Source: Chloroflexota bacterium
Lineage (GTDB): Bacteria > Chloroflexota > Dehalococcoidia > Lucifugimonadales > JADFKI01
Direction: 5' to 3'
Assembly: GCA_024648655.1 (NCBI GenBank)
Contig: JAGGDZ010000334.1
Span: forward strand, 1-21,156
DNA: 21,156 bases
This document shows positions 6,278 to 14,012 of this stretch, in pieces. A model generated the notes under the pieces. That model was not told where the DNA came from, did not search any database, and was given only the letters and a program-made list of their open reading frames with translations. Position 1 is the first letter of the stretch, and the number at the start of each line of letters is the position of its first letter. The position numbers were made by a program, and so were the translations under genes.

Positions 6278-7558
6278 ATGAAGCAACTCACATTACAGCC
6301 CATTCGCAGCGTGCGGGGCGAGATACGATTGCCAGGCTCCAAGAGCATGTCCAATCGCGTTCTGCTGCTCGCAGCGCTGGCGCAGGGAACGACGCAGGTA
6401 CGCAACCTGCTGGAAAGCGACGACACGACACATATGCTCAATGCGCTGGGTGCGCTGGGTGTTACAGTCCGGCACTCCGAGGACGGCTCTTACAGTGAGG
6501 TAACAGGACTCGGCGGAGCGTTTCCGGAAGGCGAAGCAACTCTCTTTCTCGGCAACTCCGGCACGACAATGCGCTCCTTGTGCGCTGCGATCTGCGCCGG
6601 CAGGGGACGTTACACGCTGACCGGCGAGCCACGCATGCTGGAGCGTCCAATAGGCGACCTTGTTGATGCGCTGCGTCAGGTCGGCGCTCAGATAGCCTAC
6701 ACAGGCGCGGACGGCTACCCGCCCCTCGACATCGACGCGAAAGGACTTGATGGCGGCACCGTTCGCATACGTGGCAACATATCCAGCCAATATCTCACCG
6801 GCATGCTGATGGCGGCGCCGATGGCGCTCTCCCCTCTGACCATCGAGGTTGAGGGTGATCTGGTGTCCAAGCCCTACATCGAGATGACGCTCGATGTGAT
6901 GCGGCGTTTCGGCATCGAAGTCGAGCGCAACGACTACGAGTGGTTCCGGCTGCCCGGCAACCAGGCATACACATCGCCCGGCAGAATCCTGGTCGAGGGT
7001 GACGCCTCTTCCGCGTCGTACTTCCTTTCAGCAGGCGCGATCGGCGGCGGGCCTGTGCGGGTCAACGGTGTGGGGGACGACAGCATTCAGGGAGACATCG
7101 CGCATGCCCATGTACTTAGGCAGATGGGCGCGAAGGTGTCCAGCGGTCCGGACTGGATCGAGATTTCCAGCGGAGAGCTAACTGGCATAGATGCTGATCT
7201 GAATCACATCCCGGATGCAGCGATGACGGTCGCGGTGACTGCGCTATTCGCAAAGGGCAAGACGACAATCCGTAATGTTCACAACTGGCGCGTCAAGGAG
7301 ACTGACCGCTTGGCAGCTATGGCAACTGAGCTTCGCAAGGTGGGCGCCGGCGTTGTCGAGGGCGAGGACTACATCGAGATTACGCCTCCGCAGAATATAC
7401 GGCACGCCGAAATAGACACCTATAACGACCATCGCATGGCAATGTGCTTTTCTCTGGCGGCACTTGGGGAAAGCAGCATCACCATCAACGACCCGGACAC
7501 TGTATCGAAGACGTTTCCCGACTACTTCGAGCGCCTGCGGGAGATATGCCGCTCGTAG
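6278..7558 (+). CDS. aroA: 3-phosphoshikimate 1-carboxyvinyltransferase (EPSP synthase)
   Basis: Catalyses the sixth step of the shikimate pathway, joining phosphoenolpyruvate to shikimate 3-phosphate. At 426 residues it aligns almost without gaps to E. coli AroA (427): LPGSKSMSNR with Lys22, Ser23 and Arg27, LTGEPRMLERPIG, EGDASSASYF, NHIPDAAMT with the catalytic Asp, NWRVKETDR, and YNDHRMAMCFS. The PEP-site loop reads LGNSGTTMRSL, with Ser100 at the position of E. coli Pro101 and Thr97 at Ala98, while Gly96 is conserved as Gly95. AGAGG lies about seven bases before the ATG. The close likeness to the enterobacterial form is unusual for the inferred phylum and may reflect transfer. It follows the methyltransferase by 142 bp and converges on the surface-protein gene with a 13-bp gap. 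Confidence 0.97.
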   Translation: MKQLTLQPIRSVRGEIRLPGSKSMSNRVLLLAALAQGTTQVRNLLESDDTTHMLNALGALGVTVRHSEDGSYSEVTGLGGAFPEGEATLFLGNSGTTMRSLCAAICAGRGRYTLTGEPRMLERPIGDLVDALRQVGAQIAYTGADGYPPLDIDAKGLDGGTVRIRGNISSQYLTGMLMAAPMALSPLTIEVEGDLVSKPYIEMTLDVMRRFGIEVERNDYEWFRLPGNQAYTSPGRILVEGDASSASYFLSAGAIGGGPVRVNGVGDDSIQGDIAHAHVLRQMGAKVSSGPDWIEISSGELTGIDADLNHIPDAAMTVAVTALFAKGKTTIRNVHNWRVKETDRLAAMATELRKVGAGVVEGEDYIEITPPQNIRHAEIDTYNDHRMAMCFSLAALGESSITINDPDTVSKTFPDYFERLREICRS

Positions 7559-7571
7559 CGCGTGGGGTGTA

Positions 7572-9002
7572 TTAGCCGGCGCCCTGCCTGGCGCGCAGCA
7601 GCGCAAGGGCGGTGAGCGTAACCAGCACCAGGCCCGCGGAAAAGGCTATGAACTCCGGGGCGGAGTAGCGCGCCAGGCTGTCTTCAGCGTCTTCGGCTGT
7701 CTTAATGTTCAGATTCGGCGCTAAGGTCACCGATGGCGTAGGAGTTGACACTGTGTAGCCGTCCACGATGAGTACCAGCGGCCTAGATGGATCAGCAGGG
7801 AGGATTCTCACCGCAGAGGACTTAACCAGGCTGCCGGTAATCGTCTCGAATGACGCTGCCTCGGCACTAGAAGAAGCTGACGTATCCGCTGACGTATCCG
7901 CTGACGTATCCATGGAGAGCGCAATCAGTACGGCTGTGGAGGTTAATGTTGGTACTCTAGTTAGAGTCGGCGTAAGAGAGATCGTTGGTCCCGCAGTTGC
8001 CGTCCGAACAACGATTGTCGAAGTCGCCGTTGGCTGGGGAGTATAGGTAGTGGTAGGCGTCTGAGTGGGTACCGATGTAGCCTCAGATGTAGCCTCAGAT
8101 GTAGCCTCAGATGTAGCCTCATTAAATGGCGTGCGGAGAATTGTGGAAACGGCTGTGTGAGTATAGGTCGGTGTGGCAGTGGGATTCACCGTATCTGTTG
8201 GTACTGGAGTAGGTGTATAAGTAGCGAGTGGTGTGCTCGTCGGGACCGCTGTCAGGGTTGGCGTGGATGTCTTCGTTCTAGTCGGCTTGAAGGTACGTGT
8301 TGGAGTTCTTGTAGGCGTTAGTGTGCTTGTAGGCGTCGTGGTTGATGTCGGGGTTGGAGTCAACGTCAACGTGGGAGTTGATGTTGGTGTTGATGTAGCC
8401 GCAGGGGTCATTGTCGATGTCAGAGTCGGAGTCAAAGTCAACGTAGGAGGCGGCGTAGGCGTTGGTGTGGGCTGCACTAAAGCAAATGCAACCCACTTGC
8501 TCTGCAACGGGTTCGACTCATCTTCGAGTCTGACCACAGCTTGCGCCACATAGGTGCCATCCACCGTCGCATCGTCACCGGGAATCCACAGGGTGTCAAT
8601 GAGTATAGTTCCGCCGGTAGAGTTGCTCTTGTACAATGACGGAAGTGGAGCAAACACTCCATCCGTCCTGACAGTCCCGATCAATGTGCCGACGACTCCA
8701 CGCACTCCTGATAAGTCGAACACGTTCTGCTTAAAGGGCAGATTTGCGTCGAAGCTCCGGGGGCCTCTGACGCTCAGTGTAACCTCCCTAATGGCGGCTC
8801 GTTCACTGTTCTGAAATACAAGCGTCGTTTGAAATCTAACTTGCCGTACTTGTCGCAGAGATGTTTGCTCAGTATTCAGGATTACGTCTAAATCCGGCGC
8901 CAAACTGTATGCTGTTTGCTCTCCGAGGAAGATGTGTAGAGTCACCGCCAGCAGCGGCAGGAGCATCCATAGAAAGTTCGTTTTATATGAATCGCCTAGC
9001 AC
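7572..9002 (-). CDS. Membrane-anchored, Thr/Pro-rich mucin-like surface protein
   Basis: A 476-residue exported protein of unknown role. Residues 1-33 form a signal sequence (Lys8, then a hydrophobic core). Residues ~35-178 are a compact domain with alternating hydrophobic strands (FQTTLVFQNSERAAIREVTL...), possibly a beta-sandwich. Residues ~180-390 are almost entirely Thr, Pro, Ser and Val, with four EATS and three DTSA repeats. A single hydrophobic helix (about 449-466) with LLRARQGAG at the end anchors the C-terminus. The GTG at 9002 gives the signal peptide its charged end, with AAGAG nine bases upstream; the ATG at 8966 is an alternative. The Thr-rich part is suited to O-glycosylation or to spanning a surface layer, which is inference. 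No sortase motif is seen. On the plus strand this region gives only Val-rich shadow frames. Confidence 0.75.
   Translation of the reverse strand: MLGDSYKTNFLWMLLPLLAVTLHIFLGEQTAYSLAPDLDVILNTEQTSLRQVRQVRFQTTLVFQNSERAAIREVTLSVRGPRSFDANLPFKQNVFDLSGVRGVVGTLIGTVRTDGVFAPLPSLYKSNSTGGTILIDTLWIPGDDATVDGTYVAQAVVRLEDESNPLQSKWVAFALVQPTPTPTPPPTLTLTPTLTSTMTPAATSTPTSTPTLTLTPTPTSTTTPTSTLTPTRTPTRTFKPTRTKTSTPTLTAVPTSTPLATYTPTPVPTDTVNPTATPTYTHTAVSTILRTPFNEATSEATSEATSEATSVPTQTPTTTYTPQPTATSTIVVRTATAGPTISLTPTLTRVPTLTSTAVLIALSMDTSADTSADTSASSSAEAASFETITGSLVKSSAVRILPADPSRPLVLIVDGYTVSTPTPSVTLAPNLNIKTAEDAEDSLARYSAPEFIAFSAGLVLVTLTALALLRARQGAG
7876..7911. repeat. Three exact 12-bp coding units (DTSA)
   Basis: GCTGACGTATCC is repeated three times without mismatch. 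It is in frame in the surface-protein gene and adds the tetrapeptide DTSA on the minus strand. The identity at nucleotide level points to recent duplication or ongoing slippage. Confidence 0.92.
8074..8121. repeat. Four exact 12-bp coding units (EATS)
   Basis: GATGTAGCCTCA is repeated four times without mismatch, encoding EATS repeats in the linker of the surface protein. Copy number would be expected to vary between strains because each unit keeps the frame. Confidence 0.92.
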
Positions 9003-9172
9003 ATCATTATACTCTTGGCAGTAATAATTCTTCCCGTTATAGAACCATACTAAATTAACTTTGTCAAAGCAGGGTCAAAATCGTAACCGTCCCAAAGGCG
9101 GTGTGGAGTTGGTGTGGAGTTTAGGGAGGAGTGAACAAGACACGGCAGCCTGCCATTTCAGACGCCGGACGA

Positions 9173-9427
9173 CTACGCCGCCGCCAATGCTCTCAGCCTC
9201 TTGCTCTGCCTGTGCCCGTCCAGACCCTAGGGGTAGTATCTGAACGTCCTGCCGCAGTCGCCGCAGCGGTTATCCGATTATCGTAACGCGCTTGATGTAG
9301 AGGTCTTTATCCGCTTCTCCGTTTGTCCGTGCGTGTGCAAGGCAACTCCTGCACAATTTAGACAGTTCAACGGGCGAGCGTCGGGATACTACCTGACCTG
9401 TGGCAGCGTAAATCGCACTCTTGGCAT
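9173..9427 (-). pseudogene. Decayed transposase N-terminus (zinc ribbon)
   Basis: Read from the ATG at 9427, one frame gives MPRVRFTLPQVR, then YPDARPLNCLNC, then RCGDCGRTFRYYP and GLDGHRQSKRLRALAAA, interrupted by TAG, TAA, TAG and TAG stops. The two CxxC pairs and the CGRTFRYYPxG context are those of the N-terminal zinc ribbon of many bacterial transposases. The rest of the protein, including the catalytic domain, is missing. Several stops in one otherwise coherent frame show that this is a relic. Confidence 0.65.
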
Positions 9428-9429
9428 CG

Positions 9430-9484
9430 GCGGGGAATCCTTTGATTTTGGTTATTCGCTCAAAATCTTATCAGGATTCCCCGC
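9430..9484 (-). promoter_or_regulatory. Long hairpin before the transposase start
   Basis: GCGGGGAATCCT (9430-9441) pairs perfectly with 9473-9484, and inside it GATTTTG (9444-9450) pairs with CAAAATC (9461-9467), leaving a 10-base loop. The stem ends two bases before the relic ATG. Such hairpins in other insertion sequences hide the transposase start in read-through transcripts. That role is inferred here. Confidence 0.65.
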
Positions 9485-9556
9485 TTCTTTCTTATCACAC
9501 CAACTTTGGGACGGTTACGTGTATCAGGTGTCAGGTGAGTGCTCTCGCTCTTGAGG

Positions 9557-9623
9557 AAAAGGACTTTGTTTCACTCCTTCCTAATCCTCTACTGGCCTGG
9601 TCCTCTACTGGCCTAGTCCTTTT
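9557..9623 (-). terminator. Possible weak lepA terminator
   Basis: AAAAGGACT (9557-9565) and AGTCCTTTT (9615-9623) can pair across a 49-base loop, with a U-run at the 3' side of the stem in either direction. The 16-bp tandem duplication lies in the loop. The large loop makes efficient termination doubtful. Confidence 0.25.
9585..9616. repeat. 16-bp tandem duplication (one mismatch)
   Basis: TCCTCTACTGGCCTGG (9585-9600) is followed directly by TCCTCTACTGGCCTAG (9601-9616). It lies downstream of lepA. Confidence 0.9.
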
Positions 9624-9649
9624 TTATTGGAAAGGGAGTGAACTTTCTT

Positions 9650-9679
9650 CTAGCGGCTGACTTTCTAGCGGCTGACTTT
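9650..9679. repeat. 15-bp tandem duplication over the lepA stop codon
   Basis: CTAGCGGCTGACTTT occurs twice without mismatch (9650-9664 and 9665-9679). On the minus strand the lepA-proximal copy encodes the last residues KVSR and the TAG stop; the second copy repeats them untranslated just after the stop. Confidence 0.92.
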
Positions 9680-11482
9680 AAGGATGCTGAGGAAGGCTTC
9701 CTGAGGTATTTCAACGCTGCCGACGCGCTTCATGCGCTTTTTGCCCTCAGCCTGACGCTGAAGGAGCTTGCGCTTGCGCGTTACGTCTCCACCGTAGCAT
9801 TTGGCAAGCACATCCTTACGCAGCGCGCGGATCGTCTCGCGGGCGATAATCTTCCTGCCGATGGCGGCTTGTACCGGAACCTCAAAGAGCTGCCTGGGTA
9901 TAAGCTCGCGCAGTTTCTTGGTAAGCTCGCGTCCCTGGTAGTAAGCGTTGTCGCGATGGGTAATGAAGGAAAGTGCATCCACGGGTTCGCCATTCACGAG
10001 GATGTCCACCTTTACGAGACTGCCGGCGCGGTACCCGGAGAGGGAGTAGTCCATTGAGGCGTAGCCTTGCGTATGTGCCTTTAGGTTATCGTAGAAGTCT
10101 ATGAGCACTTCTGCAAGTGGGACTTCGAACTCCATCAGCACACGCGGGGTGGAGTTTGCGCCTTCGCTCTGCAGGTATTCAAGGCGCTTATACTCGCCGC
10201 GCCGGTTGCGAACAAGTTCCATAACGGGGCCGATGTAATTGGCGGGAGCGACGACACTGAGGTCAAGCCACGGCTCCTGGATTTCGCCTATGCGTGAGGA
10301 TTCGGGCAGGTGCGCGGGGCTGTCAATCTCCAGGATTTCGCCGTCGGTCATCAACACTTCATAGGCGACACTGGGGGATGTTGCGAGAAGGTTCAGGTCG
10401 TATTCTCGCTCAAGACGCTCCTGTACGACGTCCATGTGGAGCAAGCCAAGGAAGCCGCAACGAAAACCTGAGCCGAGCGCGATGGAGTTTTCGGGCTGAA
10501 AGGTGAGTGCGGCATCGTTAAGCTGGAGTTTTTCGAGGGCGACTCGCATGTCCAGGTAGTCCTCGCCGTCAGCCGGGTACAGGCCTGCGAATACCATCGG
10601 CTTGAGAGGTTGGTAGCCCTGCAACGGTTCTGCTGCCGATGCGTTTGCGAGGGTGACGGTATCGCCGACCGGGGCGTCTCCAACGCTCTTGAGTCCGGTG
10701 GCTATGTATCCGACTTCACCGACTCCAAGCCGATCGATGCTTGTGGGTTCGGGTGTGAAAACGCCGACATCCAGCACTTCGCTCGCGCTGTCGGTGGACA
10801 TTATCTTGACGCGGCTGCCGGAGGGCACTTGTCCATCCATAACGCGGACATAGGCTATCGCGCCCTTGTAAGGATCGTACTTGGAGTCGAAGATAAGAGC
10901 GCGCAGAGGAGAGTCCGCGCTGCCCGAAGGCGGAGGCACGCGCTGCACTATCGCCTCGAGGATTTCCGGTATGCCTGTTCCTTCTTTAGCAGACACGAAG
11001 ACTATCTCGTCGTCAAGGAAGCCGAACGCCTGCTGCACCTCCTGCGCTACTCGTTCCGGCTCAGCAACATCAAGGTCTATCTTGTTGATGACGGGGATGA
11101 TTTCGAGGTCGTTTTCGAGGGCCAGATAGACGTTGGCGAGGGTCTGCGCCTGAATCCCTTGAGACGCGTCCACGACTAGAAGCGCGCCCTCGCACGCGGC
11201 AAGGCTGCGCGACACTTCGTAGGAAAAGTCCACGTGCCCCGGCGTGTCTATGAGATTGAGTTGATAGTCCTGTCCGTCCTCGGCATTATAGGAGAGGCGG
11301 ACTGCCTGCGCCTTGATAGTGATGCCGCGTTCGCGCTCGAGGTCCATACTGTCGAGGAGTTGTTCGACCATTTCGCGCTCATCAACCGCTCCCGTCTGCT
11401 GCATGAGGCGGTCGGCGAGGGTGGACTTTCCATGGTCGATGTGGGCGATAATGCAGAAGTTGCGGATGTGCTGTGCGTTCAT
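9665..11482 (-). CDS. lepA: Elongation factor 4 (LepA), ribosome-associated GTPase
   Basis: A 605-residue translational GTPase that acts on the ribosome and is implicated in back-translocation or 30S biogenesis. G1 AHIDHGKST, the switch region RERGITIKAQ, G3 DTPGH, G4 NKID and G5 SAKEG are all present, followed by the EF-G-like domains and the LepA-specific C-terminal domain (KKLRELIPRQLFEVPVQAAI, then GGDVTRKRKLL and KKRMKRVGSVEIPQEAF). The ATG at 11482 gives the family's usual start, MNAQHIRNFCIIAHIDHGK; an in-frame ATG at 11500 would add six residues. Neither has a clear Shine-Dalgarno sequence. It is read divergently from the ABC transporter genes. The last 15 bases of the gene are duplicated immediately after the stop. 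Confidence 0.97.
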   Translation of the reverse strand: MNAQHIRNFCIIAHIDHGKSTLADRLMQQTGAVDEREMVEQLLDSMDLERERGITIKAQAVRLSYNAEDGQDYQLNLIDTPGHVDFSYEVSRSLAACEGALLVVDASQGIQAQTLANVYLALENDLEIIPVINKIDLDVAEPERVAQEVQQAFGFLDDEIVFVSAKEGTGIPEILEAIVQRVPPPSGSADSPLRALIFDSKYDPYKGAIAYVRVMDGQVPSGSRVKIMSTDSASEVLDVGVFTPEPTSIDRLGVGEVGYIATGLKSVGDAPVGDTVTLANASAAEPLQGYQPLKPMVFAGLYPADGEDYLDMRVALEKLQLNDAALTFQPENSIALGSGFRCGFLGLLHMDVVQERLEREYDLNLLATSPSVAYEVLMTDGEILEIDSPAHLPESSRIGEIQEPWLDLSVVAPANYIGPVMELVRNRRGEYKRLEYLQSEGANSTPRVLMEFEVPLAEVLIDFYDNLKAHTQGYASMDYSLSGYRAGSLVKVDILVNGEPVDALSFITHRDNAYYQGRELTKKLRELIPRQLFEVPVQAAIGRKIIARETIRALRKDVLAKCYGGDVTRKRKLLQRQAEGKKRMKRVGSVEIPQEAFLSILKVSR

Positions 11483-11613
11483 AGTGTAATAGTAGCACAT
11501 GAATGTGAACGTAGGCTAACATCGATTCACAGGATGGGAAGGATGGAGAAGGTTAGATTGGAGCAGTGTTGAAGGCGTAACAGTGCGGCGCATGGGCTTT
11601 GTGAAATAATTCA

Positions 11614-11642
11614 TTGACATTTCAAATTAGCCTCACTAACAT
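11614..11642 (+). promoter_or_regulatory. Sigma-70-type promoter for the ABC uptake genes
   Basis: A consensus -35 TTGACA (11614-11619) is followed after 17 bp by TAACAT (11637-11642), which matches the -10 consensus at four of six positions. Transcription from about 11650 would leave a leader of about 120 bases before the binding-protein gene. The remaining lepA-ABC gap (11483-11769) shows nothing else recognisable except a diverged copy of the dispersed ACAGGAT motif (11526-11535). Confidence 0.55.
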
Positions 11643-11769
11643 TGTAAATTGCCGAAAGTATAGTCTTATGATTGCGCTAGTTTCGTCGGCATCATCTTGT
11701 TGGCAGGCAATTTTGCCAAGCCAGACTTCGGCGATGATTGTCGAGGCATCACAGATGGAGGGAATCAGA

Positions 11770-13971
11770 ATGAAAAGTAAAGCCTTTTGGTTTCTGGGGC
11801 TGGTCGCGATAGCGGCATTGGTTCTGGCAGCTTGTGGCGGCGCAGACGAAACACCTGCGGCGTCCGAACCGGCAGCTCCGGCGGCAGCACCCACAGCTCC
11901 CGCTCCGCAGGCGCCTGCGCCTGCGGCGCCATCAGGACAGGCAGCGGCGCCCGCAGCAACTGCAGTGCCGGTGCAGCCCACGCCCGCGCCGGCGATTCCG
12001 ACCGAGCAGGCGGCAATTACAATCACTGTTGCGTTCGACAACGTTGGCACGCCGCAGTTCCGCAACGTGAAGGGCACCTGGCCCGACGTGCTGTTCCACG
12101 GCTTCTTCGGCTTCCAGGAGCCGTTGCTGGGCTGGGAACCTACCTATGACGACCAGGGCAACCCGATCCGCTCAACGGGCGAGGCTTGCCACGCGCCGTT
12201 CGTCGCGACCGGCTGGGAGTGGGAACTCCCGTCCAAGGATGGCGGCACGGTGAAGATGGACGGCAAAGCCTTGGAGAACTTCGACGATGCCGACCTGTCC
12301 GATCCGGATAACCAGGGCATCATCAGGGTGTTCATCCAAGAGGGCATCGACTTCTATCGCGCAGAGCCGGACGGACTGGTGAAGATGGGTCCGCTGACTG
12401 CGGAGGATGTCGCGTGGTCGTTCAATGACGCAGGCTCGGAGAACACGAACTCGGCGCACTCCAACTCGTCGCAGGCTTATGAGTACTACAAGCCCTGGCG
12501 CGCGGAGAGCGAGTATGTCGCGGTAGCCGAGAATCGCGCGTTCCGTTCGGACGGCTTGCAGGATGCTTCGTCAATCTGCCAGGATGCGATATGGATTCAG
12601 TCCAAGGCATATAACGATGAGTTGGAAGCCGCCGGCAATGATGACGGCACATTCGGATTCCCGCACGGCTCGGGCCCGTTCGTGGTGGAAGAATGGCTGC
12701 CCGCCGAGCGCATCAATTCGGTAGCCCGCGTCGATCACTGGCGCCAGTCCGCCCCCTTCCAGAGGCTGATATTCGTGCAGGCGAACGAGGCGCAGCAGCG
12801 CTCCGCAATGCTTCAGACTGGCGCGGCAGACATCGCAATGGCTTCCATCCAGGATGTCGGCAGGCTTGAAGACGAAGGCTTCAAGTTCCATGAGGGCCTT
12901 GACGCCATCAATGGGAATTTCTTCTACTTCTCCGGCAACCTATGGTCATTCGCCTACCCGCCGAACTCTAAGCTTGGCGATGATGACCTGTCCGGCAAGC
13001 CGGTAATGCGTAAAGGCTTTCTGCCTTCCGACAAGTATCCGTGGATTGGCGACCCGCGCCTTGAGTGCGTGGGTATAGACCGCAGCGATCCGGCTGTCCA
13101 GGATACGCCCGGCGCGGGCTGCGAAGTGGCAAATTTCAGCTTCGAGTTTGACGGCTTCGACTCGCGGTTCACCGATGATTCGGTCGGTTTCGACTACAAC
13201 AGCACCGACAGATTCTCGTATGACACGCCTCGCATGCAAACTGCCAAGGCTTTCCGTAAAGCGCTCGCGCATTCTATCGACCGTGAGCTTATCGCGGCAT
13301 CGGTTACGGGAGGATACGGCGGCGCAGTCTATGGCGGCGCTTTCCCCGGCATGTCCCTGCATCAAACTCACCCCGAATACCAATCACGCTGGACTTACGC
13401 ATTCGACCCTGAGCTTGCCAACCAGTACCTCGCAGAGTCCGGCGTGGAACCAGGCTTTGAGTTCGAGTTCTTCTGCTCGCAAGGCAATGGCACATCGCTT
13501 GAGGTCTGCGAAGCAGTAGTCGGACAGTGGAAAGAGAACCTTGGGCTTGAGCCGTACATCGACAGCACGCAGTATTCGTCGCGCCGCCCAACAATGCTGG
13601 GCCGTGAGATACATGTGCCGTGGATGACTCGCTGGGGTCCGACTAGCAAGCACGGCAGACTCGGCGAAGGCGGCGGCACACTGCCTGGCGGCGGCACGTG
13701 GCCTCTCCCCGCCGGTGGCTGGAACCCGGGCATCGAGGACAATCGTTACTGGTCGTTCCGTGAGGAAACACGCGTGCAGAAGAAGGCTTCACCCGAAAAC
13801 CTGACATCGCGCGAAGCCATCAACGACTGGGCTTATGATATGACCCTGTCAGTTGGCACGGTCGAGGTACCGGTGCTCATTGGCTTCAACCCGGATACGG
13901 TGGAGAGCTGGAACCTTGCGCCTTACGAGCTTCCGAACTCATTCGAGACAATCGTGCCGGCAAGTCGATAG
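11770..13971 (+). CDS. ABC transporter substrate-binding lipoprotein, family 5 (peptide-type)
   Basis: A 733-residue lipoprotein that should capture peptides or a similar solute outside the membrane for the permeases encoded next. The signal peptide MKSKAFWFLGLVAIAALVLA ends in lipobox LAAC with Cys22. Residues ~27-80 are an Ala/Pro linker. The rest resembles SBP_bac_5 proteins: FHGFFGFQEPLLGW, then LTAEDVAWSFND, SGPFVVEEW, and AFRKALAHSIDRELI preceding the second lobe. It is clearly longer than the usual 500-600 residues of the family, with added Gly-rich and Asp-rich segments. GGAGG lies seven bases before the ATG at 11770, which excludes the upstream in-frame extension to 11614. A strong hairpin separates it from the permease genes. 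Substrate unknown; no ATPase gene is present in the window. Confidence 0.9.
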   Translation: MKSKAFWFLGLVAIAALVLAACGGADETPAASEPAAPAAAPTAPAPQAPAPAAPSGQAAAPAATAVPVQPTPAPAIPTEQAAITITVAFDNVGTPQFRNVKGTWPDVLFHGFFGFQEPLLGWEPTYDDQGNPIRSTGEACHAPFVATGWEWELPSKDGGTVKMDGKALENFDDADLSDPDNQGIIRVFIQEGIDFYRAEPDGLVKMGPLTAEDVAWSFNDAGSENTNSAHSNSSQAYEYYKPWRAESEYVAVAENRAFRSDGLQDASSICQDAIWIQSKAYNDELEAAGNDDGTFGFPHGSGPFVVEEWLPAERINSVARVDHWRQSAPFQRLIFVQANEAQQRSAMLQTGAADIAMASIQDVGRLEDEGFKFHEGLDAINGNFFYFSGNLWSFAYPPNSKLGDDDLSGKPVMRKGFLPSDKYPWIGDPRLECVGIDRSDPAVQDTPGAGCEVANFSFEFDGFDSRFTDDSVGFDYNSTDRFSYDTPRMQTAKAFRKALAHSIDRELIAASVTGGYGGAVYGGAFPGMSLHQTHPEYQSRWTYAFDPELANQYLAESGVEPGFEFEFFCSQGNGTSLEVCEAVVGQWKENLGLEPYIDSTQYSSRRPTMLGREIHVPWMTRWGPTSKHGRLGEGGGTLPGGGTWPLPAGGWNPGIEDNRYWSFREETRVQKKASPENLTSREAINDWAYDMTLSVGTVEVPVLIGFNPDTVESWNLAPYELPNSFETIVPASR

Positions 13972-14012
13972 ACTCCAAGCCAACAATTGATGGGTAACTG
14001 AAAGAAATAGAC

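Larger units (their letters stand above)
9082..9519 (-). mobile_element. Internally deleted insertion-sequence remnant with terminal inverted repeats
   Basis: CGTAACCGTCCCAAAG (9082-9097) has a perfect inverted copy at 9504-9519. The match continues inward with GGTGTG after two mismatches, giving 22 of 24 matching positions. Between the ends are a start-proximal hairpin (9430-9484) and a decayed transposase N-terminus (9173-9427, minus strand). The 438-bp length is too short for a complete transposase, so this is a non-autonomous derivative. No target-site duplication was recognised at the borders. The IS family cannot be named from what remains. Confidence 0.7.
9003..9664. other. 662-bp intergenic region with IS remnant and tandem repeats
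   Basis: No intact gene is present between lepA and the surface-protein gene. The region holds a 438-bp insertion-sequence remnant (9082-9519), a possible weak lepA terminator, and tandem duplications at 9585-9616 and 9650-9679. A TATAAT box on the minus strand (9011-9006) lies so close to the GTG at 9002 that, if used, translation would be nearly leaderless or begin at 8966. Confidence 0.7.

Noticed and set aside
7876..8121. CRISPR-like or minisatellite array
   Set aside because: Units are 12 bp with no spacers and stay in frame inside a low-complexity coding region.
7768..8553. Val/Gly-rich plus-strand frames opposite the surface protein
   Set aside because: They are the mirror of the Thr/Pro-rich linker, lack ribosome-binding sites and resemble no family.
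9173..9427. Stop-codon recoding in the transposase-like frame
   Set aside because: Both TAG and TAA interrupt it and most of the protein is missing. Neighbouring genes use TAG and TAA as true stops, so decay is the simple explanation.
11614..11769. N-terminal extension of the binding protein
   Set aside because: The signal peptide and GGAGG place the start at 11770, and the extension covers the promoter.
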